A stretch of 64,000 bases of DNA from positions 308,739,164 to 308,803,163 of the forward strand of contig NC_081414.1 of assembly GCF_030272615.1 (NCBI RefSeq), read 5' to 3'. A program made the position numbers and the translations under genes. The notes under the pieces were generated by a model. That model had not been told where the DNA came from, ran no database searches, and saw only the letters and a list, made by a program, of their open reading frames with translations. The DNA comes from Cryptomeria japonica. Taxonomy: Eukaryota > Streptophyta > Pinopsida > Cupressales > Cupressaceae. Each line of letters begins with the position of its first letter. The stretch's first letter is position 1. Below are positions 1 to 12,477 of the stretch, one piece after another.

Positions 1-151
1 CCCCTAAGGCATCTGCCTCAGTTACCAGATGACCTACCTGCCGGTGCAGGAGAAATCTCCTCTACCGGATAAGTAACTAGTGCATTTCCATCTGACGATT
101 GTTCTTCAGTATTTCTAACCCAGCTCTGAGTATGATCTTGCTGGATTTCAC

Positions 152-1165
152 TCACCTTCTCTTTCCCTTTCTCATTTGATCCTCCATTACTAACCGATGG
201 ATTTCTTCTTCTACAAAATTTAGCAATATGTCCAACCTCATTACATGCATAACATGTAACATTGTTCCTTTGAATTGCTTTGCAAAAACTAGTGAAATTG
301 CTTGACCTGCACTAATTAACCATATGTCTAAACTTTCCACATGCATAGAATTTAACATTCATTCTGCAATCTTCTATCTTATGACCATGCTTATTGCATT
401 TAGAACATTTACCAGGAGTAGAATTAGGGTTCTGATTTTCTCTATTTCTACATTATCTAGCCATGTGATCAAATTTATTGCAAACAAAACATCTACCATT
501 AAATTTATAAGCATTAAATTGCCTTACCGGTGCCTTATGTTTTTATCTTCATTAGCAATACCGAAACTATGTCCTTGCTCAAATCTAAGTCCATTAGAAT
601 CTCCGATGTACCTTTGTCTCTTCAACAACTCATCTAGTTGTGCTGATATAATCTTGAATTTTTCTTTATACTCACTTGCAGTAGTTAGATCTTCTCTCAC
701 AATTATCATTTGTCTCTCAAGCTCTTGTTCATTACTTTGGAACTGTATTGAATTAGTTCTCAACATATCATTCTCATGAACCAACCTACCAAATTCTTCA
801 AATTTGTTCTTGAGGGATACAACAAGATTTTCTTCCTTTTTCTTTAAGTCCTCAATCTCTTTAGGCATTCTCATAGATATAACTTGAATTTCATTTCTCA
901 TAACCATGTTCTCCTGACTCAATTTCTGACATTGTTCCTTAAGTGCATCTTTCTCTTCATCATCCCGACTTTGCAAAAGTTCCTTCCTCCTAGATTGAAC
1001 AGATGATAGCTTCTCTTGTAGGACAAGAATGAATTCCTTAGTATAATTTAATTCATCTTGTAGCTTTAAGTTCTTCAACCTTTCAACATCATCATCTTCA
1101 AGTTCCATATCAAGTTGTTTCTCCAAACCCATGTCTGTGGGTTCCGGATTCAGGATCTTCCTCAA
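152..1165 (-). pseudogene. Retrotransposon gag remnant: coiled coil plus CCHC zinc knuckles
   Basis: Gag-like nucleocapsid protein of element A. The first ~200 residues (1165-524) are highly charged and heptad-like (runs of E, K, L, Q), so a coiled coil is likely. A frameshift near 530-545 moves to a frame with CX2CX4HX4C knuckles at 491-450 (last residues interrupted by a stop), 407-366 (CSKCNKHGHKIEDC) and 254-213 (CYACNEVGHIAKFC). A degraded fourth sits near 350-305. The open stretch starts at a TTG, and no convincing ATG lies between it and the primer site. Knuckles bind packaged RNA in LTR elements. The coding strand is certain; the plus-strand ORF at 324-779 is its shadow. Confidence 0.7.
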
Positions 1166-1192
1166 GTTGTTAAACTTCCTCTAAGGCACAAG

Positions 1193-1204
1193 GCTTTGAT
1201 ACCA
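1193..1204 (-). other. Primer binding site of element A (initiator Met tRNA)
   Basis: The minus strand reads TGGTATCAAAGC, one mismatch from the plant Met-tRNA primer site TGGTATCAGAGC. It lies 2 bp inside the LTR end at 1207, which fixes the LTR as the 5' copy and the element as minus strand. Confidence 0.85.
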
Positions 1205-2034
1205 ATTGTTGGAATCCAATAACATTGAGAGGGAGGGGTGAGTCAGTGTTATACCAGATGAATTAATTTTAGCCTTATTAAAACATGCATACACAAATCA
1301 GTATACCGGTACATACAAAATTGAAAAAAGTAAAGCAACCAATAAGACAATAACATAAATGAGAATCATAACACATAGCATTATACATGGAAACCTCAAA
1401 GAGAAAAAACCAAAGTGGGATTTGTGACCCACAATATCCATCTCCTAGCCATATGAAGAGATATTACAAAATATAAGGAGCTTGCACTTGCAAGAAGGCT
1501 TATAGACTAGAGAACACTGCTCAATCATAAATGGAGCCTCATTGACTACATATAAACTCAGACTACAATCTGGATAAGTGTTGAACTACTAAGATAGAAT
1601 CTTCTATGCCAGAATACAGTTCTAGTTTAAGCTCTGTTTGTTCCAGTCTAAAACCCTAAACCCTTTCCTGGAACAACCCTTACACAAATATCCTCACATG
1701 CATATTCTCTTTGATATATTTTGTATTATATCACATTCATATATCCATCATCATCTTATAAAAAAATGATCTAATCCAACTAACCTATATATCCTATACA
1801 ACTTATCATGCCTTATGTCAACTTACAAAGATAATTACAATATTAAATTACATGTCGGCTAGATAACATAAATGCATGAATATAAAAACAATCACCAATA
1901 TCGGATCTAAGAGATGTCGACCTCCAATACTAATAACCATATTCTAAACCATGTTAGCATGCATTGTCGGTAACCAAAGAAATCCTTCTGTCTTTCCAGT
2001 GTCGGTGCTGGTGTAGTGTCTGTGAAGTGCCTGT

Positions 2035-3101
2035 TGTGTGTGTGAAAAGTGAACCTGTCTCTGTAAGCACAACACTTCAATCAAGTCATTACATGCATGG
2101 TTAATCAGATATAGTCAATGAATAATAAACCATAACAAATCAACCCATTGCTTTCTAAAAGATGTGAGTATAAGATTGCTCTCAGATTATGAGCAATACC
2201 AGTGACTAGACAACATCCAGATGAAGGATTTTAATCTATATGAACATGATGAATGCTAGATGGATGCAATATTAATCTAACAATATTTTTGCAATATTAA
2301 ACTAAATGATTTAATCAATATGAAACAATTAATATGCAATATCTCAATGAAATCCTAGAGCAAAAATAGTATAATAACAATATATTCTCTAGCCTCCCTT
2401 TGAATGAGAGATGAGACTAAATTTATAGAAAATTCAGAAAGAAACCAACAGTTGAGATCAAATGATGATGAGCGGTCAAGATTTTCCAAGAGGAAGCACA
2501 ATCCAGGTGAATTGATGTGATTGGATGTTTTTCTCAGTTTTAAAGGAAATTGAACTAAAATTAAGATTAAATCAAGAAAAAACTAATTTATTATCTATTT
2601 CATTCAATTTTAATATTTAATTGTTTTAATTGCTTTCTTTGAGATTATCTATCAATTTTTAATTTATTTTTTCAAGATTATCTCCAATTGATTTCTTTTC
2701 TCAAATTTTAATTCTTTTCTTGGTCAATGAATTCCTTTTTTGATTTATTTCCATTTTTGAAGATTTGTGCTCATAATTGATTTATTTAATTGAATTAATT
2801 CCTCTTTCTTGATTTGTTTCCTTTTTTAAAGATTTATGGCAATTTGATTTATTTAATTAAATATGCTAGGGTATTTAATTAAAATAAATAAGATAATTAT
2901 TTAAAATGATTTACTTGGAATGATTTAATTAATTAAATAAATATTTAATTAATATTGAGTGATTGATTTGCCATGTGACATTTCATGTTTAAAGAATTAA
3001 TTATGTGCTCAAGATTTATTTAATTGTCTTTGGTTAGGACCTTGGTGATGTTGTCGAGATTAGGGGCTCATGGTTTAGATGACCATTTTTAGGGTATTAC
3101 A
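2035..3101 (-). repeat. 3' LTR of element B
   Basis: 1067 bp, matching 11081-12196 along its full length with few differences. On the minus strand it begins TGTAATACCC and ends in a CA repeat. It is 49 bp shorter than the right copy, which carries a tandem duplication near 11590-11690. Confidence 0.9.
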
Positions 3102-3117
3102 TTTGCCCCTCTTTGAA
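3102..3117 (-). other. Polypurine tract of element B
   Basis: The minus strand reads TTCAAAGAGGGGCAAA directly before the 3' LTR start TGTAATACCC. This is the expected plus-strand priming site. Confidence 0.75.
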
Positions 3118-6100
3118 TTAATGTGCAAGTAGCGCATTGGTTCAAAGAAAATTTGATGTCTAGGAGATGTTAGTTTTGAACTTGATTGATCACAAACTAC
3201 ATAAAAAAGCGAGGTGTTTAGTTTGATTCGAAGCGAAAAAGCTGAATAAAATCTGATTAACATGATATTGTTCCAGAACTTGATTGAAATTGGGAACGAT
3301 AGAAAACAAAAGATACCGAACTTGAACTTGATTGATCAAGAAGCAGATCTTACTCATCTAGAACTTAATTGAACTTAGATACAGTGAGTGATGATAAAAA
3401 TCGATCTTGAACGTGATTGATCAAGATACGATGAAGATAAACTGTTCATCTTGATCAAGAAATGAATAAAACATAACACCTATTTAGATTTAGCATGATC
3501 GAAGATACTCGTTAAACCCTTGATTGAGTTTAAATGAAAAATCAGCTTGATGAAAAGAGATGGAGCTAATTAACGTAAAGAGATTGATTCAGATAAAAGA
3601 CAAATATCAGCTTGATATGAAGTGATGAAACTAATGTCCCTAGAGATTGATTTGGTTTAGATGATCGAGAGATCTCAACTTGATATAAAGTGATGAAGTT
3701 GAGATGCCCCTAGCGAAGAGGTCTTATTTGATTTTCTTTAGTTGAACAGATTTTTATTTGCTCGACTTTCGATGAAGATTTGAAAATTTTCTCGACATTG
3801 AAGAATGTGAGGTCATAAGGTCATGAGTATGCCCCCTTGGGAGCGAAATCAAAAAATAGCGAGGGTACATGATGATAGGCAATTTTTTAGCGATGATAAG
3901 TTGTTTGAGCACAAATTGATTCAGAGGAATTTTTGAAAATTTTGCATTGATTGATAAGAAATTGAGCGCAAAGTTGATTTGTAGAAATTAAATTGAGATT
4001 CAGCATTGATTAATGAGAAATTGAGCGCAATTAGAAGAGAGAATGAGCATTTGATGAAAAGTGCTAAGTGGTCCAAATTTTGAAATTGAATAGCAAAATG
4101 ATCTCGATTTTTTATTTCGATCCCGAAAATGGACTCAGGACAACCGATTTACAAGCTCGTGATTTGATTTCATCATACTTGTGTTGATTGGTTATGAGAT
4201 GTTATTCTATATGCTTTATTCTATATGTATGCATTTCCTTTCAGTATGGATGAATGTAATGAAAATGATCATGAATGAGTATTGGTGTCTATTTTTCTTT
4301 CTTTTCATATGGAAATAAATGAATGTGAATGAGTAATGATAATGAGTAATGCAATTTTATTTTTTTTCGTTTTTCTATGCAATAAGATGAATGCAAATGA
4401 ATGATAGTGAATGTATGAATCTATATAATATGCTTATGTATGCAGCTAAACATCTCAAAACACAAGTACTCAATCAGAGAAATGATGAAAAGAGACCACT
4501 TAGTGAAGAAATGATGATGCTCCAACTCTCATTCAATAGACAAAGAGGAAGCATTGTTACTATACCGAAATCACTCCAAATTCACAAAATGCAAAATGAA
4601 TGCAAGATGAGATGCAAAATGAGATGCAACCTAAACCTAGTCACTGGACTTTGAAAAGTTTAATTGTCATCATTGAGCATTTTACAATTATTGCAGACAT
4701 AATAGAGTTCATTTCTTTTCATGTGCAATATTAATTATCTTGTCCGCAATGACCCTTTTTTCGTTCATATCCTTGGACAAATTACGCATGGACCCTGTTT
4801 GCACAATAAAGAAATTTCCTCAAAACAGACAAAGAAATGATGGGAACCTCCCTGTAGCATTCAAATAAGCAGAGTCGAGGTATGTGTGGTGATTTCACCT
4901 TGATGTGAAGGCTCTTATCACAGACACCCAACTAATTTAGATGTTTCCAGGTCATTGGAATCATTCCTTCAAACATAAAACAAAGAAAATATTATGCTCC
5001 CAATCCTTGCTCCTCTTAGTCAAAATAGACTTCCTCGAGTTACTCAGAGGGATAATAACCGAAAACCAATGTAAAAGACAGCACACAGAGAAAATTTCCA
5101 TGCATATCTCAAATAGTTTAGTGATTGTTTTCCATTATGTTGTTTTGCTTGTTTACTCAGTGATAAAACTCTTCAGTAGTCAGAAGATAGGTAACTGACT
5201 CGGAGTGGACGACCAGGTTTCACTGACATAAGGATGACTTGGTTGATGCTTCTTAGGACATGTAAAGTGCTCTTGTTGATTACCTAAGACTAGGACATTG
5301 ATCGGTTTCAAGCCATGAGGGTTCCAACGAACCAGGATGTCACGAAAGTGACCAAAAGATATGTGCAAGTGAAAGCAAAGATGCATGAAAGCAGGAATGT
5401 CAATGTTGCATTAATAGATGGAGCGCTTGAGTACAAGAGGTGCATGTTTACTAGGTTTTCACCTGCTTGGAAAAGATGCATATATATATTTTTTTACCAA
5501 GGTGCCTATTTACCAGGTTTTCACCAGGTCATTTTCTCTCTTTTTTCCTTTTTTTTTTCTTCTGTTTTTCTTTTTCTTTTTCTTTTTGAATTTCTTCACG
5601 ACTTTTTCTGATTTTTAGGATTTTTTAATGTTTGCCCCTTGTGTCTAGCAAGGTAAAAGGGATTTTGAGTACATGAATGGATAAGCGAATGATGGTAGAC
5701 ACTTTCAAGGACTATCTCACAATGTTAATCCAAGCACGGGGTCCAGATATAGCAATGTAAAGAAAGGATTTCAACGATGTAAAGCAAGGATTTAAGTGAT
5801 GTAAAGCAAGGATTTTAGCAATGTAAAGAAATGATATAGTGTAACTAATCCATATGGTCCAAAGAAGTGGCCATGTCAAGAGGTTTGTGGAAAGCATGTT
5901 TTTGCATTTTGTCCATAGTGTTGATCAAGATCAAGGAATAGATCTGGATAGGAGGCAGATAGGATAATCAAGATCAAAGGTGGTAATGAAGGATGTAAGC
6001 GAGCAATGGATAGGAGCTAAAGGGTTTGGATCAAGTGCAATATATAGGACATACAAAACCTATAAAGATCCTTAACCTTGTCAAGATAAAAGGTGGAAAA

Positions 6101-6524
6101 CGGATATGAACGTAGATAGAGTGAATGAGGGATAATGGAGGATGAAGGATAATGGAGGAAGATGGATAATAGATGGATGTACATGGATGGAACTTGCCCC
6201 CAGTGTAAAGTACAAAAGGATAATGGATTACACATGATGCCTGTTTACCAGGTTTTCATCATGGTACTTGCCCAAGGTGCCACAAGAAGTGGTTTTCACA
6301 CAAAGACGAATTTATTTCTCTTTACTTCTTTTTTTTTCACTTTTTTTCATCATTTTTTTTTTCTTTTTTGGAAGATAATAGAGGCATGATAGGGGATGGA
6401 AGAAGCACCCCAACATCTCACTGCTTTGGATGGTACCTTTAGAATATGAGTTGCAATAGACCATGGCTATGAAGGTATGCTCAAAGATGTTGGTAGGATA
6501 ATGAAATGGAACTAGGGCAAGGAC
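3118..6524. repeat. Non-coding 3' interior of element B with short tandem repeats
   Basis: No supportable coding sequence. It holds degenerate 60-70 bp repeats around CTTGATTGATCAAG-like words (about 3160-4080), a ~22-25 bp minisatellite with four units of GATGTAAAGCAAGGATT type at 5745-5835, and three copies of a TTTACCAGGTTTTCA motif (near 5446, 5510 and 6245). Short ORFs here (for example 4391-4654, 4941-5198, 5315-5611) are chance or shadow frames. Repeat-rich 3' regions of this kind are typical of large gag-only plant elements. Confidence 0.6.
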
Positions 6525-8855
6525 TTATGCAAAGGACTGGATAAGAGGGATGGAAGGGTGAAAAAGAGGTATTGGATAATGGATGGGATGTTGGAAGAAT
6601 TGTGTATTGATAGATGGAAATGCTGGAAAGATCAACATTGGCACATGCCTTGAGGGATGGTGGACATATGGAGGAGAAGTGAATCTCAAATTTTGAGATT
6701 TGGATGGAGGAAAGGTTACATATTTTGGGGCATAAGAACCCAAAATGGATGAAGGAGGTGATGGAGGAATAGACTCAAAAGGTTTGGATGGAGGAACAAC
6801 AATTTTGGATGCCAATTTTGAATTTTTTTTAGACTGTTGTGCTTCAAGTAGCCGCTTAGGGATCCACATGGCTTTTAATTTTTTATTCTTTTGTAGTTCC
6901 TTGGAGCGCATTGCTTGTACAAGTGCCTTAGGAACCCATATAACTTTTGACTTTTCTTCTTTCTTTGTGGGCCTTTGTGGCATTTTGTATTTTTCTTTTT
7001 CTTTTTGGATCATATTTTTCTTTTTTTTGACATGTCAATTAGATGGGACATGTTGATCCTTGAATACATGTGGATTGCTTGACTTATGAATTTTATGCTT
7101 GGCATCCAAATTGCTTGGAGGGAGATGCGTGGATATATAGGAATGATATGGAGGTCTTTTAGATAGATGGAAGGTACTTGAAGATGTGTGCCTTTGTTAA
7201 TCCTTCATAAGGGATGGAGGGATATAGGGACCTAGAATGGATGGAAGCGATGAAGGGGAAGGCGTGTATTTGGATTTAATTGGAGAAATGTAGAATTTAT
7301 GAGGGATACCAACATCTTGACAAATGTCCCTGATGCCATGACTTTTAACATTTTTTTTAATATGGAGGGGTTCTTGCTTGTGGAGATTTACCCCTTTGCC
7401 TTTATAAATATTTTGACTTGTAGGATACACTTTACTTTGAAAAGAAGGCACGAGTCCATTATGAGATGGAGGTGGAATGTGGAGAATAATAGGATCATGA
7501 GAGGGATTTGTAGGCATGATGGATCCTTGAGGTAAATATGGAGGATTATGACAAGGAGGTGAAGGGATACTTTGATCTTGACATGGAAGAGGACCATTGG
7601 ATAAAGTAGGAAGGGTGTTTGACTCTTCATTTTGAATAGGATCGTTTGAAAAGGTGGAAGAGGCATCATGATCTTGCTTAGGAAATGGATCGGGAATGGG
7701 ATTTGAAAGGATTCTTTGCTCTTGAGATGGAAAGGGATCATCCTAGAAGAAATGAAAAGGTATAAGGGGATCATCATGGGATTCCAGGAGAATAGGATCT
7801 TTTTTAATCATTAGATGGGATTGAGGAGTTTGGGTGTCTTGATCTTGATTTATGGTAGGACTTATTTTTTTATTTTCCAGATTATACTCTTGACATGGAG
7901 TCACTTCTAAAGAAGGGATAGGATTGTGCATAGGCATAGGGGATTCTTGGAAGGTCTCCATATTTTGGCATGATGGGGAAGCATTTGGGAAAGGGCCTTC
8001 TAGAGTGTGTATGCTTGGAATTGGAATGCATGATGGCATAGGATCTGGGATTTTTAAATCTTTAGAGGAACTTGTATCAATATTGGCATTAACTTGGATT
8101 TTCATAGAAGATAGCCCTTGAAGGTCAACATGAGAAGTTTCATTGTTTGAAGGAGATGGTATGGATTGTTGCTAAGAATTCTTAGGAGATGAAGGCATCA
8201 TGGAAGGGATGGAGGCTACATATGGAGCCTTGCTAGACATAGGTTCATGATTTTGATCATGCTTAGAAATAGTTCCTTTTTTTTCTTTAGGTGAGTCATT
8301 AGGATTTTCAATTTCAATGACACCATCATCAATGAGATCTTGAATCTTATGTTTTAATTCCATACACATTGAAGTCTTATGTTTGTTATGCCTATGATAT
8401 ACACAGTAACTACTCAAAACTGCACATCCCCATGTGGTCTTTTTAGGCAATATGATAAGACTGTTCTTAAGAAGCTCTTCCAAAGCTGACTCAATAGATT
8501 GCCCCAAAGGTGTAAACTGTCTATCTAGGGAATAGATATCTTTTTGTCTTGGGGAAGGTGTTTTGTGATCTTGTTTGAGATTTGGCTTTTGATCGTCAAT
8601 TATTTGTTGGTATCTGATTGTCAAATCATATAATTACTTTAGCATTCCTTGAAGTTTCTCACTCTTGATATCATGCATTTGTTTTTCAAATGGAGTCATT
8701 GATTTATTTTGTTGGATTTCCATGTCATATATTTCTGTCTTGATATCTTGAAATATTTGAGCAAAGGTAGCCATGGGAATTGGAGCTAAGGTATCCATGA
8801 GATTCTTACTTTTGTCAAAAAAAAATTTAGAAGAGCTTCTGGTTTGAACAAGCAT
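6525..8855 (-). pseudogene. Gag-like protein of element B, one frame with five stops
   Basis: Open segments 8855-8634, 8624-8172, 8105-7743, 7517-7197 and 7013-6525 all share one frame, giving about 777 codons with no frameshift. In-frame stops lie near 8634, 8172, 7743, 7197 and 7036. Residues ~125-200 resemble plant Tat/Ogre-type gag: a PLGQSIESALEELLKNSLI stretch, then a CVYHRHNKHKTSMC knuckle (CX2HX4HX4C) and a KIQDLIDDGVIEI helix. The C-terminal two-thirds is rich in Pro, Ser and His and low-complexity, with no recognised domain. There is no protease D[ST]G or RT motif. All five stops could come from CAA, CAG or CGA by a single C-to-T change. Confidence 0.75.
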
Positions 8856-11045
8856 TTAAAACCTACAGGACCGAGAGCTAAATGTGTTACAGAAGTCAAG
8901 ATCAAATTGTAGCTAGTAGTTTGTTTAATGTAGTGATTGAGTGAAGTAACTAAGATCTGGTTTGGTTTCAGGAATGATCTATCCTGTGTAAGACGTTATC
9001 TAAGTTAACTTAGGTTTGATAAGATGTTGTTTGAACTAGCTTAAAGATGATTGACAAAATCGTGCAACACAATGACAGGAGTACACTATCAAGGTTGTTT
9101 ATGCTCAAGGGGACGATGACCAGTTTTATACTCATTGTAGACTGATCTAGTCAATTTTAACTGTTTTGACTGACAAGATCAAAAATTCATATGATAGAGG
9201 ATTGGATAGAGATGAGATTCTGATAGACAGAGTTTCAATGACTGACGACTACTAGTTTTTGATAAGGACTGATGTTTCAATGACTGATAGAGACCAGTTT
9301 GGACACAGACAGAGTTTATCACTGATTTTGTTTGTTGTTTTCTCCAGTTTCGGTTTTCCAGTTTTAGTTTTAGGGATGAAAACATAGAAAACATGCAAGA
9401 TATATAACAATTCAATCACAACACACTAACCCTATGGAAGTTGGCTTAGAGAAGAAAACCTTTTCTTGCTGACTTAGGTACACACCCAATAGCTAATCAG
9501 AATATGGCTGCTAGGTCTCATGTAATGGATTCTCAACGTCGTATTAGCTGACTCCAAATGCTAATGGGGGCATGATATGGAAAGTGTCTTGGGAGACTTA
9601 CTATCTCTCTTGCACAAAGATTATCAACCTTTTGGAGGTGAATCAGGTAGCTTATATCTTATAGTTCTTAGTCAGGAATTCCATTTGAAATTAACCCTTG
9701 AAGTCACACAAGCATGATTGAGGCCTATAGCCCAACAAGGTACGGAAACAAGATGTAGTCATGCAAATATGATTGAGACCGCGAGACCCTACAAAATGCT
9801 CGATATGAGAGATCTCAAAGAGAAAACTCAAATAATCCCATCCTCTGAGACTTTAATCACCAGAGGCCTATTTATTATAGTGAGTTGGAATGCTTAGGTC
9901 CAACTATATTCACTTGGGTCATTCTCACGGGGTGATTACTTTTTCCCACTGTGATAGGCCCGCTAAAGGTACATAAATCTCAAAACTTAGAAAAAAGCTT
10001 CGAGGGTCTAGATTTTTGATTGTCTATAAAAGACAAGAGCATACTCTCCTACCTCTTAGATTTTTCTGAAAACATGAAAGATAGATTTGTTCTTTAACTA
10101 GATAGCAATTTAAGTGCCTAAGAAAATACTAAATGAATACACAATGTTTAGTCGATTCTCCTTAGGCAACCTACAAAACCAATACGTCAGTAGTCATTTT
10201 CTTCTTGATTCTTTGGCAAGCATATGTTTGATTGATAGATTATTTGACAAGCATCCTGCAAAAATTAAAATCCAAAAATTAGTTTCCAAAATAACATAAA
10301 AAATAATTATCAAAAGAAAATTCTAGCATGCAAACTATAACTTAAACTAATCTAACAAGAATTTCCATTTTTTAATGACTATCTGACAGTTTTGATAGTA
10401 CTACACTTTGTCATTTATAACTTTTGAACCAAAGATAATTTGAAAAATATCGTCTGTGGAAATGTGGAAAACTTGGTTTTAAAAAACATATTAAAATTTG
10501 GGTTAGATCCAACGGTTCAATAAAATGTTATAGCCTCCAAACCGAGACCATTTTTTGACTGATACAAAAGAATAAGTAAAATGACAGTTCTGCACTCTGT
10601 CAATCATAACTTTCAAACCCAAAATCTTTAGGAAAATCCCTTTAGTTAACCTATAGAAAACTTAATTTTAAAAAACATATAAAAAATTGGTTCAGATCCA
10701 ACTGTTCAATAAAATGTTATGCTCTCCAAACAAGACCATTTTTGACTGTCATAGAAGAACGAGTAAAATGACAGTCCTGCACTCTATCAATCATAACTTT
10801 CAAATCCAAAATATTTAGGATAGTCCCTTTGGTGAACCTGTAGGAAACTTGATTCTAAACAACATATCAAAAATTAGTTGAGATCCAATGGTTCCATAAA
10901 AAGTTATGCTCTCCAAACCGAGACCATTTTTTACTATCATAGAAGAACAATAAAAAAGAATTTTTTTTTTTGCAAATTTAACACATGTTTATTAGTTATA
11001 AAAACCAAACATTAAATTTGTTCAAGAAACATTAGAAATATTGTA
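8856..11045. repeat. 5' leader of element B with three ~190-bp tandem units
   Basis: A non-coding leader between the primer site and the gag start. Units beginning with GACAG at about 10385, 10583 and 10770 (spacing 198 and 187 bp) share a CTGTCAATCATAACTTTCAA block and a ...CCAAACCGAGACCATTTTT tail. The rest (8856-10380) shows nothing recognisable. Confidence 0.6.
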
Positions 11046-11076
11046 GTTGTGGGTTTGAGCCCCACGGTGGGTGCCA
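11046..11076 (-). other. Extended tRNA-Lys primer binding site of element B
   Basis: The plus strand reads as the 3' end of plant tRNA-Lys(CUU), covering the whole T arm (GTGGG stem, TTTGAGC loop, CCCAC stem), the 3' acceptor strand and CCA. The minus strand is therefore a primer site starting TGGCACCCACCGTGGGG, 4 bp from the LTR. From memory of the tRNA, 28 of 31 positions match, and the three differences are all C-to-T at CpG. It is not a tRNA gene, because the D and anticodon arms are missing. Confidence 0.8.
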
Positions 11077-11080
11077 GAAA

Positions 11081-12196
11081 TGTGTGTGTGAAAAGTGAAC
11101 CTGTATTTGTAAGCACAACACTTCAATCAAGTCATTACATGCATGGTTAATCAAATATAATCAATGAATAATAAACCATAACAAATCGACCCATTGCCTT
11201 CCAAAAGATGCAAGTATAAGATTGCTCTTAGATTATAAGCAATACCAGTGACTAGACAACATCAAGACGAAGGATTTTAATCTATATGAACATGATGAAT
11301 GCTAGATGGATGCAATATTAATCTAACAATATTTTTGCAATATTAAACTAAATGATTTAATCAATATGAAACAATTAATATGCAATATCTCAATGAAATC
11401 CTAGAGAAAAAATAGTATAATAACAATATATTCTCCAGCCTCCCTTTGAATGAGAGATGAGCCTGAATTTATAGAAAATTCAGAAAGAAACCAACGGTTG
11501 AGATCAAATGATGATGAGCGGTCAAGATTTTCCAAGAGGAAGCACAATCCAAGTGAATTGATGTGATTGGATGCTTTTCTCGGTTTTAAAGGAAATTGAA
11601 CTAAAATTAAGATTAAATTAAGAAAAAAACTGATTTAAAGGAAATTGAATTAAAATTAAGATTAAATCAAGAAAAAACTGATTTATTATCTATTTCATTC
11701 AATTTTAATATTTAATTGTTTTAATTGCTTTCTTTGAGATTATCTATCAATTTTTAATTTATTTTTTCAAGATTATCTCCAATTGATTTCTTTTCTCAAA
11801 TTTTAATTCTTTTCTTGGTCAATGAATTCCTTTTTTGATTTATTTCCATTTTTGAAGATTTGTGCTCATAATTGATTTATTTAATTGAATTAATTCCTCT
11901 TTCTTGATTTGTTTCCTTTTTTGAAGATTTATAGCAATTTGATTTATTTAATTAAATGTGCTAGGATATTTAATTAAAATAAATAAGATAATTATTTAAA
12001 ATAATTTACTTGGAATGATTTAATTAATTAAATAAATATTTAATTAATATTGAGTGATTGATTTGCCATGTGACATTTAATGTTTAAAGAATTAATTGTG
12101 TGCTCAAGATTTATTTAATTGCCTCTGGTTAGGACCTTGGTGACGTTGTCGAGATTAGGGGCTCATGGTTTAGATGACCATTTTTAGGGTATTACA
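11081..12196 (-). repeat. 5' LTR of element B
   Basis: 1116 bp, the partner of 2035-3101. It contains an extra ~49-bp tandem copy around 11590-11690 (GGAAATTGAA...GAAAAAACTGATTT) that is absent from the left LTR. This change occurred after insertion. Confidence 0.9.
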
Positions 12197-12301
12197 CCTG
12201 CCAATACACAGCTAAACCAAAACATGAAGCCAGAACAAAATACCCTGCTGCCATCAATGACAACATAGTGAAACCAACCAATTGAGTGTCAATTGCCAAC
12301 A
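12197..12301 (-). repeat. Outer end of the 5' LTR of element A
   Basis: The last 105 bp (including one target copy) of the LTR split by B, ending in CCAACA at 12301. It carries the TGTCATTGATG word near 12252-12266 that is found close to the start of the other Copia LTRs in the window. Confidence 0.7.
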
Positions 12302-12477
12302 AATACTTGTTGATGTAATCTTGCATATGCACGTGGATAGTAATCTTGATGAATTATGCAATGGATATTCTTATGGAAATAATCTAGTTCCATTTGTAGG
12401 GGAAAGATATATATAAATTCATGATGTGAAATATGAATAATGGAAGATATGAGAATTAGGAACATTTGATTTGGTAT
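12302..12477 (+). repeat. Fragment of 5' LTR of element H
   Basis: Resembles 20520-20710, with shared TATCTTGATG and GAATTAGGAACA words. It is separated from its continuation at 14193 by a solo LTR. A's insertion at 12302 cuts it on the left. Confidence 0.55.

Larger units (their letters stand above)
1..2034 (-). mobile_element. Copia-type LTR retrotransposon A, 5' portion
   Basis: Minus-strand element entering from the left edge. Reading on the minus strand, its 5' LTR (12301-12197, then 2034-1207) is followed by a primer site (1204-1193) and then a gag remnant (1165 downward). The LTR has matching 6-bp termini, TGTTGG at 1207 and CCAACA at 12301. It is split by element B; without B and one target copy it is about 930 bp. 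The rest of the element (protease, integrase, RT) would lie outside the window. The call rests on the primer site, the LTR ends and the gag-like zinc knuckles. Copia rather than Gypsy is inferred from LTR motifs shared with element E. Confidence 0.75.
2035..12196 (-). mobile_element. Gag-only LTR retrotransposon B (complete, nested in LTR of A)
   Basis: A 10.16 kb element with near-identical LTRs at 2035-3101 and 11081-12196, a polypurine tract next to the left LTR and a tRNA-Lys primer site next to the right LTR. All of these point to minus-strand orientation. The flanks are CCTGT (2030-2034) and CCTGC (12197-12201), a 5-bp target duplication with one change. Joining the flanks restores the LTR of A, so B is younger than A. 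The interior carries one gag-like frame (8855-6525) and no RT, RNase H or integrase, so B probably depended on enzymes from a related element. The gag knuckle type (CX2HX4HX4C) suggests the Tat/Ogre branch of Ty3/Gypsy; that is inference. Confidence 0.85.

Noticed and set aside
324-779. 151-codon plus-strand ORF
   Set aside because: Antisense to the gag coiled-coil and knuckle region of element A.
11046-11076. Possible tRNA-Lys gene on the plus strand
   Set aside because: Only the T arm and 3' acceptor strand with CCA are present. It abuts an LTR and reads as a primer site on the minus strand.
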